Of a DNA stretch of 64,000 bases, positions 1 to 8,299 are shown piece by piece. Made by a program: the position numbers and the translations under genes. Position 1 is the first letter of the stretch; every line of letters begins with the position of its first letter. The stretch covers positions 1,577,870-1,641,869 of the forward strand of contig NC_020055.1 in the NCBI RefSeq assembly GCF_000331025.1. Direction: 5' to 3'. This DNA is from Maridesulfovibrio hydrothermalis AM13 = DSM 14728. GTDB taxonomy: Bacteria > Desulfobacterota > Desulfovibrionia > Desulfovibrionales > Desulfovibrionaceae. Under the pieces are notes generated by a model that saw nothing but the letters and a program-made list of their open reading frames with translations, was not told the origin of the DNA and ran no database searches.

Positions 1-335
1 AAAGCTTACATACCGGAATTTATTCAGGGAACGGAAATTTTTTCATTCACAGTCCAAAAAACGGGCATACTGTGCGTGAGGAGTCTATGGAAAAAGCGTA
101 CTGGCGAAAATATTTTATTGGAGCGCGCAGGGTTTTATAGGTTCTGACGCAGTGGTGGGCATTTAAAACAGGTTTAACAGGCAATAAACTTGTGGGCTAT
201 TCACACTGTCACGAGGTGGCGGTCAGGGATTGCTTAAAGCTCTTTGCATGGGGGGCGAGGATGGATAACACCGGAATTGCAGTTTTTATCATTTGGCTGC
301 GTCCGGTCCGTTTCGGCAGGATTGAACTAAGCGCA
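1..335. other. Left-edge region without a confident gene
   Basis: No convincing full-length gene is visible. One forward frame opens with an ATG at 87 (GGAG-like site just upstream), meets a TAG at 138-140 and then stays open to a TAA at 336-338. A 25-codon hydrophobic mini-frame starting at 261 behind a G-rich stretch lies in the same frame. These could be chance, a decayed gene or the tail of something upstream. No promoter or repeat was recognised. Confidence 0.3.
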
Positions 336-336
336 T

Positions 337-376
337 AAAAAAAGGAGCTTCTTTTATAGAGAGGCTCCTTTTTTTT
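337..376. terminator. Bidirectional Rho-independent terminator
   Basis: The inverted repeat AGGAGC / GCTCCT (343-348 and 364-369) is flanked by an A-run on the left and a run of eight T on the right. It can therefore terminate on either strand. It lies just past the stop of the minus-strand hypothetical gene ending at 397 and is most simply its terminator. Confidence 0.8.
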
Positions 377-396
377 GGGGTATATATTGTAGAAGG

Positions 397-906
397 CTAC
401 TGTATAGTGGTGCAGGTCGGGGGTTGAATATGTGCTCCGCTGCCTGCATTACTGAGTCTTTCAATGTAATTTTTAACTTCTTCCTGTTCTCTCCAGCCGG
501 CGTAAAGCTCTTTCCAGTCGGTGAAGCTCATGACAGCAGATTCAAGGTATGTTTCATGGCCTTTAATCCAGAGATTGAAGAGGTACATTTCAAGTTTGAA
601 ACTCTTGGAGTCAAATACTTTGGGAACGATTTTAGGGCTGTATTTAGTGCCGTCAAAACGCGCGCCGATGAAGGAGCATACGTTGTTCATGGATTTCTGC
701 TGGTCTATTTCTTCATTGTTGAAAAGATCAAGCAGGCTTTTGAGAGCCGGGTATTCTTTTTCAACCTGTTCGCCCACTTCATCAGGGATTTTGATGGTAA
801 GCTTTTTGCCTTCTTCAAAGACAAAGTAAAATCTCATCCAGTGGTCAAACATGAACACTTCAGATATATCTTCGACAGCTCTATCAAATGCTTTATTTTT
901 AGTCAT
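397..906 (-). CDS. Hypothetical protein, 169 aa
   Basis: The protein is acidic and soluble, with no signal peptide or membrane segment. The start at 906 is supported by a GAGGAG ribosome-binding site a few bases upstream on the minus strand. The sequence is rich in aromatic residues and Lys/Glu, with a stretch from about residue 25 to 60 that looks alpha/beta. I do not recognise a family and assign no function. It appears to be a single-gene unit ending at the terminator at 337-376, with about 300 bases of AT-rich DNA upstream. Reality as a gene is likely from codon usage, ribosome-binding site and terminator. A long forward frame over the same bases is read as its shadow. Confidence 0.7.
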   Translation of the reverse strand: MTKNKAFDRAVEDISEVFMFDHWMRFYFVFEEGKKLTIKIPDEVGEQVEKEYPALKSLLDLFNNEEIDQQKSMNNVCSFIGARFDGTKYSPKIVPKVFDSKSFKLEMYLFNLWIKGHETYLESAVMSFTDWKELYAGWREQEEVKNYIERLSNAGSGAHIQPPTCTTIQ

Positions 907-1204
907 GGTTTCTCCTCACAGGCTTTTTGCAGAGGCTGTATAAAAGTCTGCCCCGGCGGAAGAACTTTATATGTTCATCATAAGGGCAGTAGTCAAGGGA
1001 TAAAATTCAGCTCAAAAAAAATAACTTAAAAATTACAAAGAGTTAGATTGTGAAAAAAATATTTTGTGCAGCTTTGTCAACTTTTTTAAAAAAACAGATG
1101 CGCTAAGTTCTTTACAAGGTCGATTCTTTTGAGGTAATAAAACCTTCTTTGCAGCATAAAATCGTGCAGCAAGTACGAAAATTTATATTAGGAGGACCTC
1201 CGAG
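907..1204. other. AT-rich intergenic region between divergent genes
   Basis: About 300 bases separate the divergent starts at 906 and 1205. The stretch is AT-rich with several A and T runs around 1015-1095. A TTTACA at 1111-1116 could be a -35 element for the small downstream gene, but no good -10 lies at the right spacing. Nothing else is recognised. Confidence 0.4.
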
Positions 1205-1318
1205 ATGGGTGGACACAAAAAGATTGAAAGAAAGAAAGAACTTCAGCGTAAACGTCACCGTAGAGCTAAAAGAATTAAAGCTCGTATCGCCGAAGCAAAA
1301 GCTGCAGCAGCAAGCTAA
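1205..1318 (+). CDS. Small basic protein, 37 aa
   Basis: This short gene begins MGGHKKIERKKELQRKRHRR and ends in an Ala-rich helix. About half its residues are Lys or Arg. A near-perfect ribosome-binding site, AGGAGG at 1190-1195, sits nine bases before the ATG, which argues strongly for translation despite the length. The composition suggests an RNA- or ribosome-binding helix; that is inference and no family is assigned with confidence. It is followed by about 100 bases of leader with a strong hairpin and T-run, then by the zinc-ribbon gene at 1481, so the two may be co-transcribed through an attenuator. Confidence 0.65.
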   Translation: MGGHKKIERKKELQRKRHRRAKRIKARIAEAKAAAAS

Positions 1319-1388
1319 GCTATTTTTACTGTCCTGTTTCAGCAGCCGGTAGTATCTCCTTGAATATTTAGGATTATGAACGGTTGGT

Positions 1389-1467
1389 GAGGCGGTGCAG
1401 GATCCCTCATTTTTCAGGGACAGGTCCGCCCGCCTCTCTATTCTGAGGCGGGGCGTACCTTTTTTTT
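1389..1467 (+). promoter_or_regulatory. Candidate attenuator hairpin before the zinc-ribbon gene
   Basis: A strong hairpin, left arm 1423-1436 (GGTCCGCCCGCCTC) and right arm 1445-1459 (GAGGCGGGGCGTACC), is followed by eight T at 1460-1467, the shape of a Rho-independent terminator. The T-run ends four bases before the GGAGGG ribosome-binding site (1471-1476) of the next gene, so transcripts of that gene must read through it. An upstream GAGGCGG at 1389-1395 is complementary to part of the left arm and could form a competing antiterminator. It may also simply terminate the small gene at 1205. Confidence 0.5.
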
Positions 1468-1480
1468 ATTGGAGGGAATT

Positions 1481-1759
1481 ATGCCTATTTATGAATACCA
1501 ATGTCATGAATGCCAGCAGATATTTGAAGAGTGGCAGACAACCTTTGAAGACAAAGAACTTGAATGTGCTGTGTGTGGCGGTTTAGCTACCAAGGTTCTT
1601 TCAAATTCTTCTTTCGTCCTTAAAGGTGGAGGATGGTATTCGTCCGGATACTGTAAAACTGACTCCGCTGCCGGTAAATCCAGCAGCTCCGGAGCAGGCA
1701 GCAGTTCCGGTGCATCCGCATCCTCGGACTCTGCACCAAAGAGTACTGACAGCGCATAG
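1481..1759 (+). CDS. FmdB-type zinc ribbon protein, 92 aa
   Basis: The start at 1481 follows GGAGGG at 1471-1476; the protein begins MPIYEYQCHEC, the hallmark of the FmdB/putative regulatory zinc-ribbon family. Two CxxC pairs, at residues 8-11 and 31-34, should bind one zinc ion. After about residue 55 comes a low-complexity Ser/Ala/Gly tail, usual in this family and probably disordered. The family is small, widespread and functionally poorly defined; regulatory and RNA-related roles have been proposed for members. The gene sits behind the attenuator-like hairpin at 1423-1467 and ends at a strong terminator at 1780. Confidence 0.85.
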   Translation: MPIYEYQCHECQQIFEEWQTTFEDKELECAVCGGLATKVLSNSSFVLKGGGWYSSGYCKTDSAAGKSSSSGAGSSSGASASSDSAPKSTDSA

Positions 1760-1779
1760 TGATAATTGATCAAGGCCAG

Positions 1780-1814
1780 ACGGCCCGGTGTTTTCCGGGC
1801 CGTTTGTTTTTGTT
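1780..1814 (+). terminator. Rho-independent terminator
   Basis: A nine-base perfect stem, ACGGCCCGG / CCGGGCCGT, with a six-base loop (1780-1803) is followed by a T-rich tail. It ends the transcript of the zinc-ribbon gene. Confidence 0.85.
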
Positions 1815-1943
1815 ATCTGCCCCCGGTGTTCATTTCATTTTAATTCTCTGCGGCTTGTCCCTGCTCTATGATTATTATATGATTGGCCTCAATCGTATTT
1901 AAAAATAATTTCATTTTCACAACAATTAACCGGAATTGGTAAA

Positions 1944-3239
1944 ATGATTGAAAGATATACCCGTCCCGCTATGGGTGAACTGTGGACTCTGGAAAACCGT
2001 TTCAGAGTGTGGCTTGAAGTTGAAGTAGCTGTTTGTGAAGCTTGGCATAAGCTTGGCCGCATTCCTACCGAAGATATGGAAATCATCCGTGAAAAGGCTG
2101 ATTTCGAACTGGACCGCATTCTTGAGATTGAGGAGAAAACCAAGCACGATGTGATTGCTTTTCTTACCGCAGTTGAAGAGAAAGTAGGACCTTCTGCTCG
2201 TTTTATCCATCTTGGATGCACTTCTTCCGATATTGTTGATACTGCAAATGGCGTTCTTTTAAGCCGTGCCGGTAAAATGATTCTGGCCGATCTTGATGAA
2301 TTTCTGGTCACTCTTAAAGACATGGCACATACTCATCAGGGCAGAATGTGCATGGGCCGTACTCACGGAATCCATGCTGAGCCGACCAGTTTCGGTCTGA
2401 AAATGGCTGGGTTCTATGCTGAATTTTCTCGTCACCGTGAGCGCATTGCTGAAGCCGTTAAAAGCGTCAGTGTGGGCAAAATATCCGGCGCTGTCGGAAC
2501 ATATGCTATGCTTGACCCTGAAGTTGAGCGTATTACCTGTGAGCTTTTAGACATTGAAGTTGATCCTATCTCTACTCAGATTGTTCAGCGCGACCGCCAT
2601 GCAGCTTTCTTTACCTCGCTTGGTCTTCTCGGCGGTGGAATTGAACGTTTGGGGGTTGAACTCAGACATCTGCAAAGAACTGAGGTTCTGGAAGTTGAAG
2701 AAGGATTCAGTAAAGGGCAGAAAGGTTCTTCCGCCATGCCGCACAAGAAGAATCCTATTTCCGCTGAAAATCTTTCAGGTCTTTCCAGACTGTTGCGCAC
2801 CAACGGCCTTGTTGCTATGGAAAACATGCCTCTATGGCATGAGCGCGACATCAGTCATTCTTCTGTTGAGCGGGTGATAATGCCCGATTCCACTATTTTG
2901 GCGGATTACATCTTAAGCCGTATGAATGGTGTTATCAAAAGACTCAAGGTCAATGGCGACAATATGGATCGCAACCTGATGGCTTCCTACGGGCTGTTCT
3001 ACTCTCAGCGGGTTCTGCTTGCTTTGGTGGATTCCGGTCTGGCAAGACAGGAAGCCTATGAGATGGTTCAGAAGGTAGCTATGTTCTGCTGGGAAAATAA
3101 AGTGTCCTTCCCTGACGAAGTCCGCAAGGATAAGGCTATTTCCGCTCAGCTTGATGATGGAGCTTTGGATGAAGCTTTTGATATGGGCTACTACACCAGA
3201 TATGAAGACATGATCTTTAAGCGTGTGTTCGGCGAATAG
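1944..3239 (+). CDS. purB: Adenylosuccinate lyase, 431 aa
   Basis: Cytosolic enzyme of purine synthesis. It splits fumarate from SAICAR and from adenylosuccinate, so it serves both the IMP and the AMP branch. The sequence has the fumarase/aspartase superfamily signature GSSAMPHKKNP near residues 262-272, containing the mobile-loop catalytic serine. Earlier conserved blocks are the TSSDI block near residue 93 and GRTHG near 140, which carries a catalytic histidine region. Length and ends match the short bacterial PurB class. The ribosome-binding site is weak, but the family alignment supports the ATG at 1944. It is a single gene closed by a terminator at 3270. Confidence 0.96.
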   Translation: MIERYTRPAMGELWTLENRFRVWLEVEVAVCEAWHKLGRIPTEDMEIIREKADFELDRILEIEEKTKHDVIAFLTAVEEKVGPSARFIHLGCTSSDIVDTANGVLLSRAGKMILADLDEFLVTLKDMAHTHQGRMCMGRTHGIHAEPTSFGLKMAGFYAEFSRHRERIAEAVKSVSVGKISGAVGTYAMLDPEVERITCELLDIEVDPISTQIVQRDRHAAFFTSLGLLGGGIERLGVELRHLQRTEVLEVEEGFSKGQKGSSAMPHKKNPISAENLSGLSRLLRTNGLVAMENMPLWHERDISHSSVERVIMPDSTILADYILSRMNGVIKRLKVNGDNMDRNLMASYGLFYSQRVLLALVDSGLARQEAYEMVQKVAMFCWENKVSFPDEVRKDKAISAQLDDGALDEAFDMGYYTRYEDMIFKRVFGE

Positions 3240-3269
3240 CCTGAAAACCAATGTTTTGAATTGATTTTT

Positions 3270-3312
3270 AGCCCGGTTCAGCCATTTCGGCTGGGCCGGG
3301 TCTTATTTTTTG
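3270..3312 (+). terminator. Rho-independent terminator after purB
   Basis: A GC-rich interrupted stem (CCCGG with inner CAGCC / GGCTG, closing CCGGG) at 3272-3300 is followed by TCTTATTTTTT. It lies about 30 bases after the purB stop. Confidence 0.75.
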
Positions 3313-3535
3313 CAGGACTTTCAGTTTCATGCTAGTGTCACTGAGAATTGCTATTAGTGTTTAAAATCAGTTGTGGTGCAATTGTTTTTGTAATATCTTT
3401 GTACGGTTATACTAAGCGTTGTCTGACTCTCGAATTTAAAGAATATATGAAAAATTTACATTTTATCAGTAGTTATTGTTAATGTTTTTAATATCGTCGT
3501 TTTGCTACTTTAAAAAGTGGAGTATTGGCCTCGGT

Positions 3536-4804
3536 ATGATGCATTTTTTGAGATTATTTTTAGCGGTTTTTTTTCTGCTTGCCGGTTTATCTTCTATTTG
3601 CTTTGCAGGTGGTTGGGAGCCTGTAATAGAAATGACTCCCCTTGTGCCTGAGTATATGGTCGCAGTGGAAAAACAGTCACAAAAAGTGCACTTGCTGGTG
3701 CATAAAAGTCCTTTGCGCGCTGAAGCCAGTTTTACCTGTGCCACCGGGCAGGTTGCCGGTGACAAAACAGCCGAAGGTGATCTTAAAACTCCTGAAGGTG
3801 TTTACTTTACCACGGGAAAAAGGACCGGTCTTAAAGATTTTGATCTTTACGGTACTATGGCTTTCCCTCTTGATTTTCCCAATCCGGTTGACCGGATAAA
3901 AGGTAAAACCGGATATGGAATATGGATTCACGGGCGGGGTAAGAAGCTGGTTCCTATGGACACTAAGGGCTGCGTTGCGCTGGTTAATTCAGATATAGGT
4001 TTTATTGATTCACGTATAACTCCCGGAACAGCTGTTATTATCGGTGAATCAGTTAGCTGGAATGAGCCGGCCGGAAACCAGACTCAGGAATCTGAGTTAC
4101 TTAAGGATCTGGTGTACAAATGGGCGCAGGACTGGGAAAATAAAGATGGAGCTTTTTTTAAAGCTTTTGCCGCAGATCGTTTCAGTGAATCTGAAGGGAG
4201 ACCTTTTAAATATTTCGAAAACCGCAAAAAAAGAATTTTTTCCAGAGCTAAATGGATTGATGTTGAAATTTTCAATCTGCAAGCTCTGCCGGGGCCTGAT
4301 TACTGGGTAACGTGGTTTGACCAGTATTACCGTTCCGGAAATTTGTCTTCATCCACTTCCAAGCGTCTTTACTGGCAGCAGGTCGGTGGGCACTGGAAGA
4401 TTGTCGGTCGGGAATACGGTCCTCACATTGGTTCCCTTAAAAAGAAGTATCTTGCTTCTAAACAGGAAGGGGTGAACCGTTTCCTTGATCAATGGCGTAG
4501 CGACTGGCTTTCAGGAGATCTTGAAAAATATATTTCCAAATACGATTTAAAGGCCAGACAGGGAAAAAGACGTGGCGCAAAGTCCATTATGGAGCACAAG
4601 AGTTCCATCTGGGAAAAGCGTAAACCGTCAACTATTGAGCTTGGGAAGATTAAATTGCGGGAGCATTCTCAAGGACTTGAAGTTGTTTTCCGGCAGGAGT
4701 ACGCTGACGTTTCGGGGTATACTGATAAGGGGATAAAAAAACTTGTCATCCGTCCTGAAGGGGATAGCTGGCGTATTGTCGATGAACAATGGAGTAGGCG
4801 CTGA
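3536..4804 (+). CDS. YkuD + NTF2-like periplasmic L,D-carboxypeptidase/transpeptidase, 422 aa
   Basis: A hydrophobic signal peptide starts at the tandem Met at 3536/3539 and ends near FAGG, so the protein is exported; a frame extension to 3476 is possible but would bury the signal. Next comes a YkuD catalytic domain (about residues 35-180) with the active-site set IHGRGKK (His about 132) and TKGCVAL (Cys about 146). Two tandem NTF2-like modules follow, about 190-310 and 325-422, each ending in a W.IV motif. This architecture is that of Helicobacter Csd6 and Campylobacter Pgp2, L,D-carboxypeptidases that trim tetrapeptide stems and control cell curvature. It shares one base with the next gene, and the third gene is a Csd4-like enzyme, which supports that role. 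Transpeptidase activity cannot be excluded. Confidence 0.85.
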   Translation: MMHFLRLFLAVFFLLAGLSSICFAGGWEPVIEMTPLVPEYMVAVEKQSQKVHLLVHKSPLRAEASFTCATGQVAGDKTAEGDLKTPEGVYFTTGKRTGLKDFDLYGTMAFPLDFPNPVDRIKGKTGYGIWIHGRGKKLVPMDTKGCVALVNSDIGFIDSRITPGTAVIIGESVSWNEPAGNQTQESELLKDLVYKWAQDWENKDGAFFKAFAADRFSESEGRPFKYFENRKKRIFSRAKWIDVEIFNLQALPGPDYWVTWFDQYYRSGNLSSSTSKRLYWQQVGGHWKIVGREYGPHIGSLKKKYLASKQEGVNRFLDQWRSDWLSGDLEKYISKYDLKARQGKRRGAKSIMEHKSSIWEKRKPSTIELGKIKLREHSQGLEVVFRQEYADVSGYTDKGIKKLVIRPEGDSWRIVDEQWSRR

Positions 4805-5508
4805 TGGGCACCAAATATAACGTACTTTTCATGCGGGACAATGATACTGTCAAACGCTACAGATTAAGCCCTTTCTGGTTACAGCTGCTGTTCTGGTTTG
4901 TTATTTTGCTAGGTATTTGCGCTGTGGGCGGAGCATGGGCCGGGTATACTTTCTGGGATCAGAATACCGTGCTCAGGCAGGAAAAGATTGAGTTGCAGAA
5001 GAATTTAAATGCCGCATCTGTTCAGCTTGAACGTCTTGAAAATGTGAATAAAATTTTAGATTCCTATGACCCTAATGAGTTGCAATTGCTTCTGGCCGCT
5101 GTTCCGGTAGAGGAAAAAAGAGTCGAAACCACCGCGCAGACTGTGGATTTGAATAAACTTCTTTTTTATAAGAACCTTATGCGGGCCGGAGTGGAAAACG
5201 TTAAGTTACGCAAGTCCGGCGGAAGTCTGGCTCTTAGCTTTGACCTTAATAATTTGCAGACTTCATCTGCTCTCAGTGGCTTTGCCAGAGTCGAGCTGAT
5301 TGAAAATAACGGAAGTGGATTGAGCGTAAAAGCGAATTCAAATGATATGTCATTTCATATTCAGCGGTTCAAGGTTGTGAGAACCCGGTTTGCTTTGCCC
5401 TCCAGTGTTGATTTTAAAGACTTGTACGGCATCCGCCTGATGATTTCTACTAATAAGGATGAGTTGATTTTCAGTGAAGTATATCCTTTGTCGCGCGTTC
5501 TTAATTAG
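4804..5508 (+). CDS. Single-pass inner-membrane coiled-coil protein, 234 aa
   Basis: The start codon overlaps the stop of the preceding gene by one base, so translation is coupled. A short cytoplasmic head (YNVLFMRDNDTVKRYRL) is followed by one membrane span at about residues 25-48, a coiled-coil at about 52-90 and a periplasmic beta-rich domain of about 110 residues. The head-span-coiled-coil arrangement resembles the N-terminal part of membrane-anchored M23 (LytM) endopeptidases, but no HxxxD or HxH metal motif is present, so it should not be a peptidase. Lying between two predicted peptidoglycan carboxypeptidases, it may act as a scaffold for them; that is inference. Family not recognised. 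Confidence 0.75.
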   Translation: MGTKYNVLFMRDNDTVKRYRLSPFWLQLLFWFVILLGICAVGGAWAGYTFWDQNTVLRQEKIELQKNLNAASVQLERLENVNKILDSYDPNELQLLLAAVPVEEKRVETTAQTVDLNKLLFYKNLMRAGVENVKLRKSGGSLALSFDLNNLQTSSALSGFARVELIENNGSGLSVKANSNDMSFHIQRFKVVRTRFALPSSVDFKDLYGIRLMISTNKDELIFSEVYPLSRVLN

Positions 5509-7213
5509 TGTTTTCACCTTATGTCTGGCCGGCACTGCCGCAGCCCAGCAGGTGAGGAGTTATACTTTTTTTGAAGGCACGCAGTATCCGCTGCGTGTTA
5601 CCTGGGTTTTTGGTGACGAGCCGGGACCGACTATTATGGTTCAAGGCGGAATTCAGGGAGATGAGCTGTCAGGTTTTTTTACCGCCCAGCTGTTGACCCG
5701 CTGTAATTTGCGCAAAGGTAACCTTATTATTGTTCCTAGGGCTAATGAGCCTTCTATTTTGCGCCGTACCCGCCAGATCAATGTTGACCTCAATAGACGG
5801 TTCGACAAGGAATACAATAGTTTCTATGAGGATCGCCTTGCAAAAGCCATCCGTTTTTTAATTGCGGACGCTGATGGTTTTATTCATCTGCATGAAGGAA
5901 GCGGGTTTTATAATCCTAAATATGTCAGCAGTCTGCGCAATCCGAATCGTTATGGGCAGTCCGTCATTATCGATGCTGCGGTTTATAAGAATATAAAGCT
6001 TGCTGAAATGAGCGGGCGGACCATTAAACGGTTGAATACCAGAATTTTGAATAAAAATTATTGGTTTACTCTTTTCAATACCGATACTTTCGCGACCGCA
6101 ACGCATTACCCTGAGATGCTTAAATCGTTGACCTGTTACGCGCTTGTGGAGCAGGGCATCCCGGCTATGGCCATTGAAGTCAGTAAGGATATCAAGGATT
6201 TGGAGTGGAAGGTGCGTCAGCAGCTTCGTGCTACGGTTTATCTGCTTGAAGAGTTCGGGCTGGAGCTTGATGTTCCTGAGTTTTCTTTTCCGAAGTCAGG
6301 AAGGCCCAAAGGACTTGAAATTGTAATCAACGGCAGCCCGTTAAAGGGCAGAAGTGTCGAGCTTGTGCGCGGTGCACCGGTGTCGACTTTTGGTTCCGGC
6401 AAGGCGGTGATGAATTCTGAGCTGGAGCCGGCTGTGGCTGTATTTGCCAGTGATCGGCCGAATCTTAATTTGCTTACTGCTCCACGTATGGCTCTTTCGT
6501 CTTTTCCTGCTCTGGAGGTTCGCCTTGACGGGAGTAAGATGGCAACAGCGAAGGTCCGCTGGAAAGGGAGCAGGGTGAATCTTCCTGAACCGCACGGTCC
6601 GGTATTTCTTTGCTGGCTGAACGGACATCCTCAATTTGTCAGCGTTTCAGGAACGCTTGAAGCGGTTGAAGGTGACCAGTTTATTCTGGAGGGAGTCTTG
6701 GGCAGCAGTATTGAAGAAATATTGAATCTAAAGGGGTTCGTTGCTTCGGTAACTGTCAATAAAGGGCAGGACGTGGGGCATGAAATTATTGCGGACCCTT
6801 CAAATTTTATGGATAAGTATAAACTGAAAAGTGCAGACGGTGTTTCCCTTTACAGGATTGTCCGGGAGACTCCGGGAAAGTCGCGTTCTGAATTTTACCT
6901 GTCCATTGTCCCCCGTCAGATCAAGGCTCTGGAGCTGATTCGCGAGCAGGGAGAAGGTTCCTTTATTAATTGGTCCAATGGCAGTGTGCGGGAATTGGCT
7001 GCGGACAGGTATGTGCTTAAAGATGCATGGACTAATGGTGATCTTGCTAAGATTCAACCATTTGTTGATAACATTCCCATTTCATGGGGTGAAAGTTTTG
7101 ATGTTAAAGCCGGTAAAAATACCGTCCTGACCATGCGGCATGCTACTACTTTTGATCCCCTTGGGCAGATGACTTTTATCGGGAAAGATTATTTGCATTC
7201 TTCATTTCAGTGA
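5474..7213 (+). CDS. M99/M14-type murein carboxypeptidase (Csd4/Pgp1-like), 579 aa
   Basis: A GTG start within the end of the preceding gene gives a 35-base overlap. The signal peptide MKYILCRAFL... ends near TAAAQQ. The metallocarboxypeptidase core (about residues 27-260) has QGGIQGDE, in which Gln61 replaces the usual first His ligand and Glu64 is the second ligand, then DLNRRF and GFIHLHEGSGFY with the His ligand at 138 or 140, and a late Glu in AIEVSKDI. Gln in place of His is a known feature of H. pylori Csd4, a DL-carboxypeptidase that converts tripeptide to dipeptide stems. C-terminal beta-sandwich modules follow to residue 579. Predicted periplasmic and acting with the YkuD enzyme two genes upstream on the same peptide stems. 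Confidence 0.87.
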   Translation: MKYILCRAFLISVFTLCLAGTAAAQQVRSYTFFEGTQYPLRVTWVFGDEPGPTIMVQGGIQGDELSGFFTAQLLTRCNLRKGNLIIVPRANEPSILRRTRQINVDLNRRFDKEYNSFYEDRLAKAIRFLIADADGFIHLHEGSGFYNPKYVSSLRNPNRYGQSVIIDAAVYKNIKLAEMSGRTIKRLNTRILNKNYWFTLFNTDTFATATHYPEMLKSLTCYALVEQGIPAMAIEVSKDIKDLEWKVRQQLRATVYLLEEFGLELDVPEFSFPKSGRPKGLEIVINGSPLKGRSVELVRGAPVSTFGSGKAVMNSELEPAVAVFASDRPNLNLLTAPRMALSSFPALEVRLDGSKMATAKVRWKGSRVNLPEPHGPVFLCWLNGHPQFVSVSGTLEAVEGDQFILEGVLGSSIEEILNLKGFVASVTVNKGQDVGHEIIADPSNFMDKYKLKSADGVSLYRIVRETPGKSRSEFYLSIVPRQIKALELIREQGEGSFINWSNGSVRELAADRYVLKDAWTNGDLAKIQPFVDNIPISWGESFDVKAGKNTVLTMRHATTFDPLGQMTFIGKDYLHSSFQ

Positions 7214-7261
7214 TTAAATCTTAAATGACCGGACGAACTGTTGCCAACAGGAGAGTGCGTT

Positions 7262-8071
7262 GTGAAGCCTGAGTTTGAGAACTGCTATGTGAATCTGCCG
7301 TTACGCTATATTTACACAACTCCTGAGTATCTTGATTTTTTTATTGAAAATTCCATTCAGCCTGAACTTGGACTCGATTGTATGGGGGATGAATGTTTAA
7401 GCATGGACTGGTTGATAGCCATAAAGGACAGGCTTGAGGAGGCTGAGCTTAAATGTACCGCCCATTTACCTTTTCTTGATTTGAAGCCGGCCAGCCTTAA
7501 TCCGGCTATAAGAAATGCTTCAATAGACACCCTTTGCAGTGCCTTTGAACTGGCCAGAATTTTTTCACCGCAGCGCATGGTCATGCATCCCTCTCTCACC
7601 TCGTGGCTTGAAGAACCTCTTTTTGAAAGATCATACGCCAACTGTCTGGAAGGACTTAGACGGCTCTGCAATACATGGCCCGATCACCCGCCACTTTGTC
7701 TTGAGAATACCTTTGAATATACCCCTGACCCGCTGGTTCGGCTGGTTAAGGAACTTGATCGTGAAAATGTAGGAATATGTTTTGATCTGGGCCATTGGTA
7801 CTCCTTTTCCAAAGGTTCGGAGCATGATGATTTTGACCTCTGGTTTGATGCTTTTGCGCCGTATATAAAACACTTGCATCTGCATGATAATAACGGGCGG
7901 AAAGATCAGCATCTGGCTCTTGGTCAGGGAAGTATGGACTGGGAGCATATTGTTTCGCGGTTAAGTGAACTTAACCCCATGTCGACTATTACGCTTGAGC
8001 CTCACAGCAAAGACGACTTTAAAGTGAGTTATGAATATTTTAAGACTAAAGTAGCCCCCAGAATTTATTAG
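7262..8071 (+). CDS. Sugar phosphate isomerase/epimerase-like TIM-barrel protein, 269 aa
   Basis: The start is a GTG at 7262 with AGGAG at 7249-7253; an in-frame upstream TTG is less likely. The protein belongs to the xylose isomerase-like TIM barrel (AP endonuclease family 2) group. Conserved features are ENTFEY (metal-binding Glu), CFDLGHWY (Asp and His ligands), LHLHDNNG with the paired His, and the late Glu in TLEPH. These are the usual divalent-metal ligands. The substrate cannot be told from sequence. It follows the cell-shape genes by about 50 bases and may be in the same transcript, although a functional link is not evident. A strong terminator lies downstream at 8243. Confidence 0.8.
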   Translation: MKPEFENCYVNLPLRYIYTTPEYLDFFIENSIQPELGLDCMGDECLSMDWLIAIKDRLEEAELKCTAHLPFLDLKPASLNPAIRNASIDTLCSAFELARIFSPQRMVMHPSLTSWLEEPLFERSYANCLEGLRRLCNTWPDHPPLCLENTFEYTPDPLVRLVKELDRENVGICFDLGHWYSFSKGSEHDDFDLWFDAFAPYIKHLHLHDNNGRKDQHLALGQGSMDWEHIVSRLSELNPMSTITLEPHSKDDFKVSYEYFKTKVAPRIY

Positions 8072-8242
8072 AGTGAGATGCAGAGTCCGTGTTGTCTTCA
8101 GCCACATTTCGTGAAGCCCTGTCCTTAACTGGAAACTGGGCTGTTGTTTTATGGACGTGAATAAAACAAGTCTTGCCTCAGCAGCTTTGCGGCGTTTTTG
8201 CATGCATCCGGCCGCGTTATTTTATCTTTATGAGAAAAAAAG

Positions 8243-8280
8243 AATCCCGCTGACTGTTACAGTCAGCGGGATTTATTGTT
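8243..8280. terminator. Bidirectional terminator between convergent genes
   Basis: A nearly perfect 15-base stem (AATCCCGCTGACTGT / ACAGTCAGCGGGATT, 8243-8273) with a one-base centre is flanked by A-rich and T-rich sequence. It separates the forward isomerase-like gene from the convergent TRAP permease gene ending at 8300. Confidence 0.85.
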
Positions 8281-8299
8281 TCAACTATAGTCAGGCCGG

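Noticed and set aside
424..1029. Long forward open frame opposite the hypothetical gene at 397-906
   Set aside because: It mirrors the minus-strand gene, which has a better ribosome-binding site and a terminator; no recognisable product.
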